Assembly: GCA_021014325.1 (NCBI GenBank)
Contig: CM037472.1
Coordinates: 20,073,063-20,137,062, forward strand
Direction of reading: 5' to 3'
DNA from: Plazaster borealis
Taxonomy: Eukaryota > Echinodermata > Asteroidea > Forcipulatida > Labidiasteridae
DNA length: 64,000 nt
Below the pieces are notes generated by a model, which saw only the letters and a list, made by a program, of their open reading frames with translations, searched no databases and was not told the DNA's origin. The translations under genes were made by a program, and so were the position numbers. Below are positions 19,320 through 34,000 of the stretch, piece by piece (position 1 is the stretch's first letter; every line of letters starts with the position of its first letter).

Positions 19320-19989
19320 CATAAATGGATATATTGTCATTATATTGGCTTAGTGTTTCCGTCTTTATTAACACCGGCCAGTTTAACAATAGTTTCATGT
19401 CGTCATTCGAAACACAATGTAATGGACCTCAAACATAAAACCTTAGGCCTATACCATTCGAAAACTTTGTTTGCTGTGTTTGTTTTCAAGGCTCTGCTTT
19501 CTAACCAGACAAAGCCAATGCATAATAGCCTTAGTACGTCAGGTGATGAATTGTGCCTTTGGTGATAAAGAAAACAAGGAATTTGGCACACGAGTATGCC
19601 ACGAAAAAAATATTTGGCCATCCCCTATCGCATATTTGTATCGCAAAAATATGGGTAGAATAACAAGCAATTTTTCAGGTTTCAAAAAGTTTCAAAAGTT
19701 TCAAACGGCTGCCATTGATTGTAATTTTACCTTTATGTTTTCATCTGCGATGACCCTTTAGAATATCATTCACATGACATATATATTATTTCTGACCGTT
19801 GCCAAATTCCATGCTTGTATCATCAAAGGCACAATCTCCTCTAATTACCGGTATTTCCCCTATCTGCCCCACTATGTTGTATCATGGACGGAAATTTCCA
19901 TCGCTCGTCTTCTCAAACCCCATCACCTTTCTTCCATCCAAGCTTCTTCGCACTCGCAGGCTAATGACACTCCGGTCGGTTCTGGAGGG

Positions 19990-20085
19990 GGAGGAGAGGC
20001 CTTCCACACGGCACGATCGCTGCAGCCCTGTGTGGTAAATAAATACATGGGAGGAATTGATCCAGCAAACTTGATCATAATCTGA
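19990..20085 (+). pseudogene. Decayed piggyBac-like transposase fragment
   Basis: The plus-strand frame contains VVNKYMGGIDPAN, which resembles the 'YN.YMGGVD..D' block found near the end of the piggyBac transposase catalytic domain. No upstream catalytic Asp blocks are recognisable and a stop follows, so this is at best a remnant. The many TTAA-flanked MITEs in the window make a piggyBac source plausible. Confidence 0.35.
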
Positions 20086-21368
20086 AGACGGAATGAAAAA
20101 CACCCGGAAAAATATATCGCTGATTCAGCAAATACTTGCCAAAGAAAAAAAACAAAACAAAAAAACCCCTCAAAATAGCAACATTGTAATTGTGTTATCA
20201 ATCAGCCTTTGCAGTTTCTACCTATACGGATACAGAACCATTCTTCGAATTGAATACGTTTTTGTGAGGCCTATAGTTAGAACGTCATGACGTCATTATC
20301 GAGTATCGACAACGCTTAAGTAGGAGCCATGTGACAACTTCGGGGGTGGGGGACAAGATCTACAATTAAAACGGGTCAAAGGAGTACATTAAATAAACAG
20401 AAGAAAACAACAATAATACTGTGTGAAAAAGATACAATTATTATAATGGTGACAATTAAAATTGTGAAACCTAATTGGATAACCTAATTTTGTGTGTGTT
20501 TCCACCTCAAACTAAGTGCCAAACTTGTGCCAATTATGATCGTTCAATCAACTATAATTATAAGCTTTCGACGAATTGAACATGTCCCAGAATTCCTGAC
20601 AAATCAAAAAGTCTTTTCCCTTAAAACGGACCATATTATTTGATAATGTTCATTTCACGGTCATTTCGTTTAAGCTTAACGACTTTCTTATAAACTTTTC
20701 TGTTTGTTAAAAAAATGTTAATGAACAGTTTTCCAAATAATAATAATAACTTATAAACAATTAATGGTGTATGTTATTACCACGAACAATAATAGCGAAC
20801 AAAGACATAACAACTAGTTGCAATCCTACTTGCAAATTAAAACATAAATCAGCACAAAAAAATTAACAGAACGTAAAAAGTAAAATAGTTACACAGCAAT
20901 AAATTTACAGGATGTTGTTGGAGGTGGGTTCAGGTACACAATGAGTAAGGACATGAATCCGTATTTTTTTTTAATAAACTTATACCTTTACGAATACTGC
21001 TCTGTGGGTCATTTCCGTGACATCGCAGATTTGCAAGCGTAAACAGAACAAAGTTTCATCAATTATTGTAACGACGAGCTAGCTCGGCCTGGACAAAAAT
21101 GGTGGCAAAAGGTCCACTGAATAATGTTGCCGTCTTGCAACCACGCAACTACGCAACTACTTCAACTCACTTCACAACAACAGAATTGAAACCAACGTTT
21201 GCGTAGAACTTCAATATGATGTGAACACTAAACAAATATCTCACTCTTTGCATGGAGGTCGAACGGTCTCGGCGAGAGTCTGCTTGAACTTGATTCTTTA
21301 CCGGGCCGGGGAATTCTGTCAGTATTCCGACCAAAGAGTGCACCGCAAGACACAAGATGGGCAACTAC

Positions 21369-21586
21369 ACTCTAAAAACACCCATACAGGTCAAAATTGA
21401 CCCGAATTCTGGGTCCCAGGAAGCCTGACCCATTCATGGGTCAGGCTGACTCGGAAACTGGTCAGAAATGGAGGATTTTGACACAGATTCTGCGTCAGTT
21501 TGACCCATTTCTGGGTCATTTGTTTACACAGATTCTGGCTCATATACTAACCCCACGGGACCCAGATATGATTTTTGAGAGTGTGG
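21369..21586. mobile_element. Foldback MITE with 'acactctaaaaa' ends
   Basis: Ends 'acactctaaaaacaccc' and 'gatttttgagagtgt' are inverse. The interior has repeated 'tgacccattcatgggtca' palindromes. Lies about 250 bp upstream of the galaxin A TATA box. Confidence 0.6.
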
Positions 21587-21808
21587 ATCTCTATTCTTAA
21601 ACGTGAAATACCGCATGGGCGCCATTTTGGTAAGCAAAATGTTTTGTTATAGCTTTGATAGCGGTGACCAATATCTGCACTAAAGAGTTGCTCCACTGAA
21701 ATTGCGCGAGCAGCATACATGTATTTCACATAACACATTTCAGCTCGAGTTGCTTGCCCCTTAGGCGCTATGCGAGCTTTGCTTCCGCCCCCATCTATTT
21801 ATGGGAAG

Positions 21809-21846
21809 TGACGTAATGAAAACAGCACGCGCCAGGTATAAAAAAA
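21809..21846 (+). promoter_or_regulatory. Core promoter of galaxin A: CRE-like site plus TATA box
   Basis: TATAAAAAAA at 21837-21846 lies about 150 bp upstream of the chosen ATG, and TGACGTAA (21809-21816) about 20 bp before it. Spacing predicts transcription starting near 21865. Confidence 0.5.
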
Positions 21847-21991
21847 CCGGTTGCAAAGTTTGATGTCACAATGCAGCAGTACAACAAGCATCAACGTGTT
21901 TGAAACAGTCCATGCTCAAATATTCATTAGTGCTTTAATTGTTTTGCTATCTTCGACAGCAGTGCCAGTTGTGAAAATCGTTGTTTTTGAA

Positions 21992-22043
21992 ATGAGTGTA
22001 TCCGTCGCACATTGTTTGCTATTCATGTTGGCTTTCGTACGGG
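21992..22043 (+). CDS. Galaxin A exon 1 (signal peptide)
   Basis: Encodes MSVSVAHCLLFMLAFVR and ends in phase 1 at GGG|GTAAGT. The hydrophobic core and small residues at the junction suit a cleaved signal sequence. Confidence 0.75.
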
Positions 22044-25000
22044 GTAAGTAGCACAATTAATTATTATAAGAAAACGAATTTCAAAAGGCCGCGTCCTTAT
22101 TTCTAAGTGGGGGTTTCCCCAAACTTTTAACGAGCAGGTCTTTACCAACTCGATAAGTATGATTGTGGACTTTCTGAAAACTTTCCATTTGTGGTTTCAT
22201 TTGAATTTGTTAGACTTTTCGTATAAATGAAGAGTAAATAATAAACATGTTGTCATTGGATAACGAAATATAGTATTATAAATAAAATAAATTATGCGAG
22301 TGAATAATTTTAATTGGTAATCGGGTCAACCTGTATCATCAGTGAAGCTCATTACGAAACACTGTCTAGTTTTCCATGTCGTCGACGTGTGATGTTTTGA
22401 TGAACTTTCAAATAAACCAGGGCGAAAACCAGGAAGCAATGTAAACAATGCTTAAAGAAATTTAGTGGTAAAGTAATTTGCCTTTGATGGCCGAATGTCA
22501 ACGTCGACGTACCGTAATTTAGGAGTTATGGAGGGGATTGAAGTACAAGGATTTCATCCCGACTGGTCTGAGAAGCAGACGGTGAGGTGGTGGGGCTGGT
22601 CTTGAGCAGACTCACAACCAGTAAATATAGCATTGTTGCGAAAGCAGAAGAACTCGGTATACCTTGTTTATATGCTTGGCTGTCCACAGGTTAGGGAACA
22701 AAAGCGTTCCACTTAAACCTTTTTTACACCTAAATGTTGTCATTAATTTGCTGCTTATTATTGAATCAGTGTGTACTTATGTCAAATATTATTCTAATGT
22801 ATTACTTGTGTAACTTCTACATGATTGTGCATTATTGAAATGAATGACAGCATTTAAAATAAATGTTACGGAATGAGAAGGAACATTCCGAAAGCGGAAG
22901 TGTCGTGTGAGATGACGACTCATACATGGGACGTCTTTAGAAAGACCAACAATGCCAAGTGGCCTCTCGGTAAATCCGTCTTGAAGGTGATTCCCGACAC
23001 ACTGAATGTGGTCATGGGTATTAGGCGTGACTGAGAGAATAGTAGTGGGTATATTGCGGCCGGGTTTGCGACTATTGAAACAAATCTTCCGTTCTAAACG
23101 TTTATAAGTTTGTACGGTACGATATCTTGCAAATGAAAAAACAAAAAGTTTCTACCTGAAAAGTTTACTGTAATTATATTACGAGAATCAACCGATTATT
23201 TCCGTCTAACTACGAATCAAGTATGACCAACACCCAATCTCGTATTTTGAATAGGCACAAAAAAAAATCGTTTCCTCGTACTAAAAATTCCCCCACCTTC
23301 TTATCCGATCCGAAATGGTCACAGTTTTTCCTTTGAAAAATACAGGTTGAAAAATACATACCCTGCTTCCAGTGAATTGCAATAGGCCTATAGCACAAAA
23401 AGAAGCCAGTCAAACTCCAAGCTCAAATATTGTGCTTTATTCAACATTAAAACCAATTCCGGTATAGAAAAGTGATTTCGAACAATGTTTACATTTGCCA
23501 TAGATTCAACGTTCATAAATAAAAATACACTCTCTATCCGTATAACCCGTATTCTTTTTAACGTCGCGGTCCTTGCCGAATGTTCAACATGAACTCTGTT
23601 GGGAACGAGCATGCCATGCCAAAATTAAGTACCATGGCCGGCATGATGTTGTATTATATTATCTCTCACTTATGGTATTATTAAGAAAAAGGACCCACTG
23701 TTCAGATAAAATACAGTATAATCTTGCAAATGACAAGATACATGTTATGTTCAAGCGTGGATTGAAACTAACGACCAGCACATTGGAATTACAACAGAAT
23801 TAGTCATTTCTCTGAAAAAGTCCTTATGTATATTACTGAATGCAATGAAATTCAAAATTTCATCATATTTGCAGTCATGTACAAACTTGTCTATAAAACA
23901 ACTTTATTTCGATAATAATCATTTCAAAGTACACAAAACATAACTTTCACTTCATGTCAAAGGAAGGACAACTGACGTCCCACAGTAAACTTTCATTTTT
24001 GTTGACATCTTCATCAAACTTTCATTTTGTTTTCTTTTGTTCAATTCTATTGATTCTTGACATACTATACGTCAATTGGACGTTCGTGTGCGTCCATTGC
24101 TAAATCAATTATTCCTTTTCCGTCTTGCGGCCTCTCTTTAATTTTAATGCTGGAACATAATGATAAAAATCTATCTTCGCAAGTGACCCTCCTTCGCTCT
24201 TCCATCACTAACATACATCAGCCTGTGCTGCTTATATCGCTTGTCATTTTAGGCCTATAGTTGTCATTCCCCTTTTATGGTCACACATTAACCATTTTCC
24301 TCACTCAAAATAAAATCACAAATTAGAACAGAAACTTTGAAAACAGACCTATAACAGACATTATATTTTCCTCAGCGAAGAGTTCCCACGATACATCGTT
24401 CTGAATATATCCTGTATAGTCTTGGTTCAAGACCCCCTGTTATTGATTATGTGACGCTTTCTACATCGGCGAGGAAAACAGGAGCGTCTTGAACCTAGAC
24501 TAATGTTATAATAATAACATACGAAAGGGGATTTAATAAAACCACTGTGTAATTCTGTTATTGCGTAATAGGGGGGAAACCAACTTGCCAGCCCGGGTCA
24601 ACTTAGCATATCAACCTTTGGACATCAGTTTTCCATGGCGTTAAAAAAACACATGAAAGTACAGTTAGAGCGGAGAAGCGGACATTTTCTATGTTTATCA
24701 TGGTGTATTCTTTATTTCCCCATTAAAATTAAAATTGTAAAGGATGTTACGCCTAATTCATACAGGATAATGTTTGTACGTGTTTATTGGTTTGCCTATT
24801 TGTTTCAATAGCTTGTGTTTTTCTTTAATTCTTACCTTAGGAGCAAGAGTTCAACATCTTTCATGCCAGGACCCCATGACTTCCATTGAAATCGAGTACA
24901 ATCCGACCAGCCAGGTATGCTGTGATGGTCACGTGTACGATGCAAGCGACGGCATTGGTCAAAACTGCTGTAAGTCTTATTTTTAACAACTGACGATACG

Positions 25001-28000
25001 CAAAGTATAAATGAATTTATACATTGTGTCAGAAACACATTATTTCCACCCCCTTTTATTGCTTGCATGATGGGACGTCCCTGTTGAACATGACTTTGAA
25101 ACGTGACAGGGGACTTCACAGTGATTGTGAAATAATTGATAACAATGGCCACTTACATAATTTGTTCCATTTTGACAACTTGATACACGCGATACTTGAA
25201 GTAGGCCTAGAAATACTTTCAATTACTACACTGAACACCAATTAAGCCATATTGTACAAATACAAAAGAAAGCCTTTTTATAAATATCTTTTCGTGCAAA
25301 ACATTTTCGCTTGAAAGCAGAATATTTTCGCTTGAAGTTCTTTCGATTTAGTTCAACAAGCCTCTATCTCCGTGGGAATAAGTTATCCCCAACGTTTAAA
25401 TGTAAAGTTCAAACCATTATCCGTCCTTGAAGTTGTTTGGACTGTGCCTTAGCAATAGCCCACGAGTCCCATACAATGCAAAGTCTTACACCCACGACGT
25501 GACGTACACTCCGTCTTCTTAGAATTGGAATTAAGTGGGCAAGTCGGATTTCACATCATAGGATGATTTGTTTACGAAAACAAAATCGAAGAAGCCAACA
25601 CCTCATTTAGTAATCAGAGACCAAATTCTGGAGCTGTTTAAGCACAACAAGGTAACAGAGCACAGCATAATTTTGTAAACCAGAACAAGGTTACCAGCCA
25701 AAGTACCATGCCACACTGTGCCACTTGTGACTGGTTTCCTGCTTATTTTCGCTCAGTTGGAGATTTTAAGCACCGTTCGCTAAAGCAGCTATGTATATGA
25801 AATTGGGGCCCACAGAGAATTTACCCAACACTTCTTAGTAAATCCCTCGACATCCACGCTTTTAATGAGACGAAGAAAAAGGTGAAAAGGATCACTGTTT
25901 GAAAACAAATAACTCGAACTTATTTAAAGGCTGTGATTACAATGTTGTCTTGACAAATCAAAGATGCACGCTCGTATAATGTTCTCCCCAGTCTTAGTTT
26001 TATGTTTGTTTGGTTAAAAATTGGGACAACGTCGTGCCCCCTGGCTCAAACTTGAACTTCCACTTCTGACGTTTACATTTACGTCAATAAGCCATGAGTT
26101 GTGGTGAACACATTATCTAGGGCAAACAAAAGCCAATGACAATGAGCCAAGGATCAATGGTCAAACGTCATCATCACGAGTTATGCCCATAGCGAAAACT
26201 CCCTTTGAACGCAAAAAAACAAGTTACCTTATTTTCTTTTAATAGAGAAAAATTAAAATAAGTGATAAAGTTGTAAAAATGAAAGCAATACACTAAGTGA
26301 GAAATCAACTCAAGCGTGAAGTCACGGTGCATCTACTGCAATGTTTAATTTATTTCCGTTTCCTGATAATATTTCCCCGGGCAATTTTGTATAAACAAGT
26401 GAGGGTTACAGGCAGGGCGCAACCCCACAAAATAAAAACGAAAAATGCGTACATAAATGTTTCGATGCATTAAATAGCCCCAAATTATGAAAACAAAATC
26501 GAAGAAGCCAACACCTCATTTAGTAATCAGAGACCAAATTCTGGAGCTGTTTAAGCACAACAAGGTAACAGAGCACAGCATAATTTTGTAAACCAGAACA
26601 AGGTTACCAGCCAAAGTACCATGCCACACTGTGCCACTTGTGACTGGTTTCCTGCTTATTTTCGCTCAGCTGGAGATTTTAAGCACCGTTCGCTAAAGCA
26701 GCTATATAGGCCTATATGAAATTGGGGCCCACAGAGAATTTACCCAACATTTCTCAGTAAATCCCTCGTCATCCACGCTTTTAATGAGACGAAGAAAAAG
26801 GTGAAAAGGATCACTGTTTGAAAACAAATAGCTCGAACTTATTTAAAGGCTGTGATTACAATTTTGTCTTGGCAAATCAAAGATGCACGCTCGTATAATG
26901 TTCTCCCCAGTCTTAGTTTTATGTTTGTTTGGTTAAAAATCGGGACAACGTCGTGCCCCCTGGATCGAACTTGAACTTCCACTTCTGACGTTTACAGTTA
27001 CGTCAATAAGCCATGAGTTGTGGTGAACACATTACTAGGGCAAACAAAAGCCAATGACAATGAGCCAAGGATCAATGGTCAAACGTCATCATCACGAGTT
27101 GTGCCGGTAGCGAAAATTCCCTTTGAACGCAAAAAAACAAGTTACCTTATTTTCTTTTAATATAGAAAAATTAAAATAAGTGATAAAGTTGTAAAAATGA
27201 ATCAACTCCAGGGGCGGATCCAGGATTTTCCAAACGGGGGGGCGTGAAAATGTACCAAGCAGCAAAATCTTCCCTTCCCCATTTCTCCCCCCCCCTTCTC
27301 TCTCTCTCCCTCTTTTTTTCTTTTCTCCCTCATTTTTTATTTTATTTTTTATATCAAAAATGGGGGGGGGGGCGTGCGCCCCCCACGCCCCCCCTGGATC
27401 CGCGCCTGAACTCAAGCGTGAAGTCACGGTGCATCTACTGCAATGTTTAATTTATTTCCGTTTCCTGATAATATTTTCCCGGGCAATTTTGTATAAACAA
27501 GTGAGGGTTACAGGCAGGGCGCAACCCCACAAAATAAAAACGAAAAATGCGTACATAAATGTTTCGATGCATTAAATAGCCCCAAATTATGCCTTTTACC
27601 CCACTTGCTCCCCACGCCCCCCCCCCCCAAAAAAAAGCTACCAATTTCTGCCACTGGTTCCAAGAGGATTTATGCGACAATGAATCGTTGGTTTTCAGAC
27701 GGGTAAATTCCGTTCCCTCCAAAAGTTTCATTTTAAAGGGTCTGTATACGTTTGGTAATTACTCAATTACATTAATGACAATACAAATTACTTGGTAAGA
27801 AGTACAGCAGCTTCTGATAGTATAAAGCATTTTGAGAATCATTTCACTTTGAAGTAATGTTTTTATGGAAAAAGATATCAGTTTTTATCAAAAACAATTT
27901 GAATCTGAGAAGCTTATACAAGCGTTTCTATCAGAAAAATTTCTCAGATTGTGTATTCCAATTGCAGAATATTCTTCCCAGAGTGGACATAACCGCTCCA

Positions 28001-31000
28001 GATTTTCGGCAATATCCCTAAAACGCTACCACCTTTTGAAATAAAATTGTCACGGGTTAGTTTTTGGTATAATATCTACAACTATAATAGGATTGAAACA
28101 AACAGTGGGTTCCAATTACCAAACGTATACAATCCCTTTAGAGCACACAATACGACCAACCTGGGGTCACATTCTAGGATTTCGTGTACATTCACCAGAA
28201 AATAAGAAAGACTATCAGATGCTATTTTATCTTAATTTTTTAAATAATAATATGGGCATTTTATAAATTGAAATATTACTCTAGAGGAAAATTAGTGAGT
28301 TTTAACTTGTCTTTCTTTGAAATAATATTCATTTATTAATTTTTTTATTTGCGTAATTACCAATGCTGAACTCTGTCTTTAAAGGCATCGTACACGTTTG
28401 GTAATTGTCACAGACCAGTGTTCTCACTTGGTGTATCCCAACATATGCATAAAATAACAAGCCTGTGAAAATTTGGGCTCAATTGGTCATCGAAGTTGCA
28501 AGAAAATGATGAAAGAAAAAACACCCTTGTTGTACAAATTTGTGTGCTTTCAGATAGGAACAAAAACTTCTTGCAAGAAGTTTTTATTATTTTAGTGAGA
28601 AATTACCTCTTTCTCAAAAACTGCGTTACTTCAGAGGGAGTCGTTTCCTAATATGTTTTATACTATCAACAGCTCTCTGTTGCTTGTTACCAAGTAATTT
28701 TTTATGCTAATATTTGTTTTGAGTAATTACCAAACGTGTACGATACATTTTAAGGGTAAAATAATTGACAATGAGTACCGTCATCAAACACGTGACCATT
28801 TCGGAAGTCTAAACTGTTGTTTGAAAACTACAGCTATAATATCATGTATTGACTGAATGTAGACATATTATTCATTATTTTAGGCGGGAAACTGTTGTAC
28901 GACAATTTGTCATCTAGTTGCTGTGGACAGGAAGTACTGTCGGTGTCTGGTAGGCGACAGTGTTGCGGCGGTGACATCCCCTATGACCTCACAAGCCAGA
29001 TGTGCTGTGGCAGTAAAGTGTACACTATGACAGACGGTAAGCTACTTCTGCATGGTGAAAAAAATGACCTTTAAAAAGATGCCACAATACTCTTTTTGTA
29101 AGGAATTCATTTATACCATCTGTAGAGAAATACGTGAAAGAACCTTTAAATCATAAAAGCGCATTTCTTTGAAGAAACGGACCGTAAGGATGTTTTGACA
29201 CAAATTTCGTCTTGCCTTTCTCAAAGGTCACATCAATTCTGGTGAAAATGTTTACTTGGGAAGATAAACACCAGTATCAAACTGTGAACAAAGCTTTTGA
29301 AATTGGAAATTTAAATTTAAAATTGTCACTTTTATTTTATTTTGTTCACTTATGAACCACACTTTTACACCATGTCTTAAAACAATTTAACAAAGTAAAT
29401 GTTTTTAGGAGATGAAATATTTAGAAAACTCTTGAAACATTGAATATGAATAGAAGTTTCAGGGTGTCTCAGTGATAAATTTGAAGAATCTCTCCATCTG
29501 GAGGCTTTGAAACAAGGTCACGTCTTCAAGAAGTTTTGAAGACAAAAGAAAATCTGTATATTCAGTTTGCGGTAACAACATGTGTAATATCTACTTTGCT
29601 GTGTAGATCTGTTCTTGACAACTTGCCTTGCTATTTATTCTACTGCCGCGGAGTAGATTTCGGAGTTCGGGAGACTACTTAGTTCTGAAAAGAACAAATC
29701 TACACAGCAAAGAAGATATAAACACGCGTTGTTACTGCACACTGAATATACATTGATATCTCACAATGCAATGCCTCAAAACCAAAGAACAATCCTGAGA
29801 AATTATACAAGCCTAAAACACTGTTGTTGTGCACTATCTATCCCTCAGACTTGAACACATGCTGTGGTGTACACCCTATGGATGACACTCATGACACATG
29901 CTGCTCAGTGACCGACCCATCGGGAATGTCTCTGGTACCTAGGAAGGGGAAAGGTCAATGCTGTGGCTCTGATTTGACCTATGACCCTGAAATTCAAAGT
30001 TGTTGTCAATCAGATGACGGAATTCTCAGCGAGGTAAGTGTATGCACTCAAACATATTATGGGAGTGTAGAGTGTAACTACCCCCATTGATGTATGTGCC
30101 CCCCTCAGGTGCCCCGCCCCCACATGAAATCTGGACTTTTGAGGTTAAAAGTTACCAAAGTAAAATGTTACATTTTATAAGCTTTAATGTGATAATTATA
30201 ATGTTTTAAAAATGATTTTTTCCATTTACAAGCAGACAATATATATATATGAAAAATAGTAAATGGCATAACAAGAGCCCTGTTTAAGAGAAATGCAAAT
30301 GGAAACTACAGTTTGAATCGGCCAGAAGTGCCCCCCCCCCCCTAGAAAAAATGGTGCACCCCCTTGTGCCCCCCCTAAAATGTACTACTGTTTGACTTTG
30401 TATATTGAGGAAACCAAGAACTGATAGCTAATGGAGGTGTGGGTGATGCTTCGGTGGGGGATGGGGAGGTAGGGTGAATGAATCCCAACCCTGACTGATA
30501 CCAAATTTCAGTCATCAATTTCTTGGAGGAGGGAGTCCTTTGAGTTGAACTCTCCAAGGAATTGATGTTTGTACTATCATAACATCAAGTCACAGTTCCC
30601 AATTGAAAGAAATAAGTCACATCCTAATGCAGCACTGCCCTCTATTGTTTATATTAAAAATAACAATATTATTATTGTTCCTGTTTTTCATCATCCTTTC
30701 AGCTCTTGGTAATTCACTCCAAGAACTCTGAGTACTGCCCTCTGTTGTTCAAAAAAGAAAGAACTTCCTCTCTAAATCACCCACCATAATTAATTTCCTT
30801 AAAACAAAGGCAGCACTGCCCTCTACTGTTTATATTAAAACTAACAATATTATTATTGTTCCTGTCTTTCATCATCCTTTCATCTCTTGGTAATTCACTC
30901 CAAGAACTCTGAGTACTGCCCTCTGTTGTTCAAACAAGAAAAAACTTCCTCTCTAAATCACCCAGCATGATTTATTTCCTTAAAACAAAGGCAGCACTGC

Positions 31001-34000
31001 CCTCTACTGTTGAGATATCACCATTGATTTCACCACCAATTTTAGTGAACAATACAACACAAAGCTTGCAAAACAAATCAACATTTTGTTCTGAAGGAAA
31101 TCTTTCAAAACTGGGTTGACAACAAATTAAAATTAGGCCTAATAGGTAATATCAAAGTCAATTCATAGATCCAATGATCATCTCAAGCATTTCTTGAGAA
31201 AGTGATGATTTTTGAAATTTTTCTTGAAATAAATTGACAGCTTGTTTTATCTAGCTGGTGGTTTTTTTGGGGGTAGTAAGCATTAATAATGGAAAGTCAA
31301 ACAGGTTTCCAATCATGGTAAATACAGCCTCGTGCACCATACCGATTCCCTCACTGACCCCTGGAATTCAGGGAGACTTGAAACAAACAATGCATATAAA
31401 TTACACAACAATTACAGTTATGATTGAACCAGGTAAGCTGGGATAAAATGGCAGGCAAGATCAAACACCCATGGGAACGAGGTTAGAGAAACATTAAGGA
31501 CAATTCTGAGGGGGTTCTCCCTCCCTACACATGATGTATATCATAGATGCATAATACAAGCTTTAAAAATACCACGGCTAATTTGGTCAGGTCCTCAGTA
31601 TAACAACCATAAGTTATGTTTCTTATTCAAACAATGGTACAAGACTACTTTTCCCCTTCCACTCTCAATTGACCATAGTTTTGACCACATGAGGGCGCTT
31701 TCATCAGGGAATCGTCTTGCATCACAATTACAGTTTCATCTCATTTCATTTGCCTGTATGTAGTTTTCTTGCATCAATGACAAAACACATAAACATAATA
31801 ATAACAACAATGAAAAAATCAGAGTTTTTTTACTTGTTTTGCATCACGTGAATTCGGTTCACATACGACCTCATGACGGTCAAAAATACAGCGAATTGGG
31901 TCTCATGCCTTTGTAAAGAAAGAAACAAAAATGCTTTGAGAAAAATATATATATATTACAACCTTGCTGTATTTCCTCTACATGTTCTAGGTTGTATCAA
32001 GAAACAGCAGAATGGCTTGCTGTGGTGGACGATCCTACGACACTTCAAACCAACTTTGTTGCAGTGAAACGGTATCCAGCATGACATCTGATAGAACGGA
32101 GTGCTGTGGAACTGTACCTTTTGACCCCCGCACAGAATTCTGCTGTGCAGATGCAGTTTCTCCAATCGGTAATCACATCTTTTATTCGGTCATAGCTAGG
32201 ATGGGGCTGGAGGTTGGGGGTCCACGCTTCCTGAATATTAACTGAAAACAGGGCATCCTTTTACAAAATGGAACCATTACTTTTGAAGGTTATAATTATT
32301 ATTTATAAAAAATACTTTTGTCCATGGCAGCCAAGGGCTGAATAATGGAAAAAATATCAACAGTAGTTCTTACAGGTAGGGTCATAGATTGGTAAGTACT
32401 CCAAAAACTAATGACCGTAAAAAATTAGTTGCTGAGAACATACTGCAGCTGTTGATAGTATACACTATTTTGAGAAAGGATTCCCTCAGAAATAATATGG
32501 TTTGGAAACTGTTGCATGCATGAATCGCTTCTCAGATTTCTGAGGGTTGGTGTTCGTTTGCGAATGCTGCAGCCAGAGATGCGGTTGGTACCCACTTTCA
32601 CCTCGCTAAACATTCATTTGAAAACACCCCTACAGTTTTATACTTTTTTCTCAGCAAGCAGACACTGTATTCAGCTGAAACTTTCCCAGGTGACTTTTAT
32701 TGTATATTTCTTGAAAATGTTGCCATTAAATTAGCATTACGTTGAAAAAACCCCAAAACAATGTATGACCCTACCTTTAATCCGTCTGCAGGTAATGGAA
32801 AGTGTTGTGATGGTCAAGTGTACCACCCCAACAGAGCATCATGTTGCCTTGGCATCCTTCAAGATGGAATACCGGAGGTCAGCGGAGTTCAGAGATGCTG
32901 CGGGCAGCTCTCCTATCTGCAAACAGAATCAGTGTGTTGTGGGGGTCGACTGCATCCAAAGAACGAAGCAACGCAGTGTTGTGGCCAAGGTAACATCAAA
33001 CTATGTTGATACAAACTGGGGCAACACCTGGGCCCAATAAACCATTTGAGAGTTAGATTTGAAAAATGCCTGATACACTGACTAGCTTAGTCACAAGTTA
33101 CCCCTTCAATTTGAATTCCTCAGACTATAGAGACAGTTGTGATGTCACATGATTCGGGGTCAAGCTTTGTGTAGATGTAAGACTAGAGACGACGAACACC
33201 CAAACACAATTCTCAATGGTACCAGGGTTTGCTCATATGGAGGTTGCTATACAAAAGCTTGCTGAAGTAAAAGAAAACATAATCAAGGTTGTGATGGGAA
33301 TTGTAAATGGTCCACAACAAAATAATTTTAATCGTTTACTCACAAACTTGAAACACGTAGAAATACAAACAATATTTAACAAAAATAATCAATCAATGAA
33401 TTTTTAAAAACAACACCAGTTTCATTTCATCTTCAACAGCTGCTTACAACAGTAAAACTCACCTCTGTTGTGCTGGTACCCTCCATGGTAAATCAACCCC
33501 GAATGACATTTGCTGTGGGGACAGGCCTTATGATCCCGTCACGCAAACCTGCTGCGCCAATGGTCAACATGACGAGGAAGTTTTCCCGGTCGAGGGTGGA
33601 CATTGTTGCCGAGATGAGGAAAAGGGCATGTTGGCGTACAATCCAAGCAAGGCAACCTGTTGTGTAGGAAGATCAAATGGTGAGGCTTATCACAATCTAA
33701 GAAATCTCAAAAGTAAACACTTTGCACACAGTTTCCTTTTTTTTAATGCAATTTATGAAAATAAGTTTTTAAATTTCAGCATCCGGTAAAAAATACAGCA
33801 TTGTATTTTAACAACTTTAATTCGAGTCCTAAAGATTCAAGATCGAAATTCTTAGAAAATAGTTTGATTATCTCTTCCCAAAGAACAAGTTATTCTCAGT
33901 GCCTAATGACAAGATTTTGGGGAGCAGACAACTCCTTTCGACTAGTTTCAAATTACAGGGACATAACTTTCCAATACATGTACAATGATTTGATAAGTTG

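Larger units (their letters stand above)
11628..21800. other. Intergenic region between MAO and galaxin A
   Basis: Divergent intergenic space holding the MITEs, hAT copies and transposase remnant listed separately. Apart from the orphan ORF at 15568-15909, I see no coding exon with family matches or coherent splice sites on either strand. The rest is AT-rich unique sequence and simple repeats. Confidence 0.6.

Noticed and set aside
21863..21991. Starting galaxin A at the upstream in-frame ATG (21863)
   Set aside because: That ATG falls at the predicted transcription start given the TATA at 21837, and the later ATG gives a compact signal peptide. Kept as an alternative only.
27092..27450. Open frames through the GC-rich segment
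   Set aside because: They lie across a 200-bp MITE with polypyrimidine and poly-G interiors. The sister duplicate lacks the segment.
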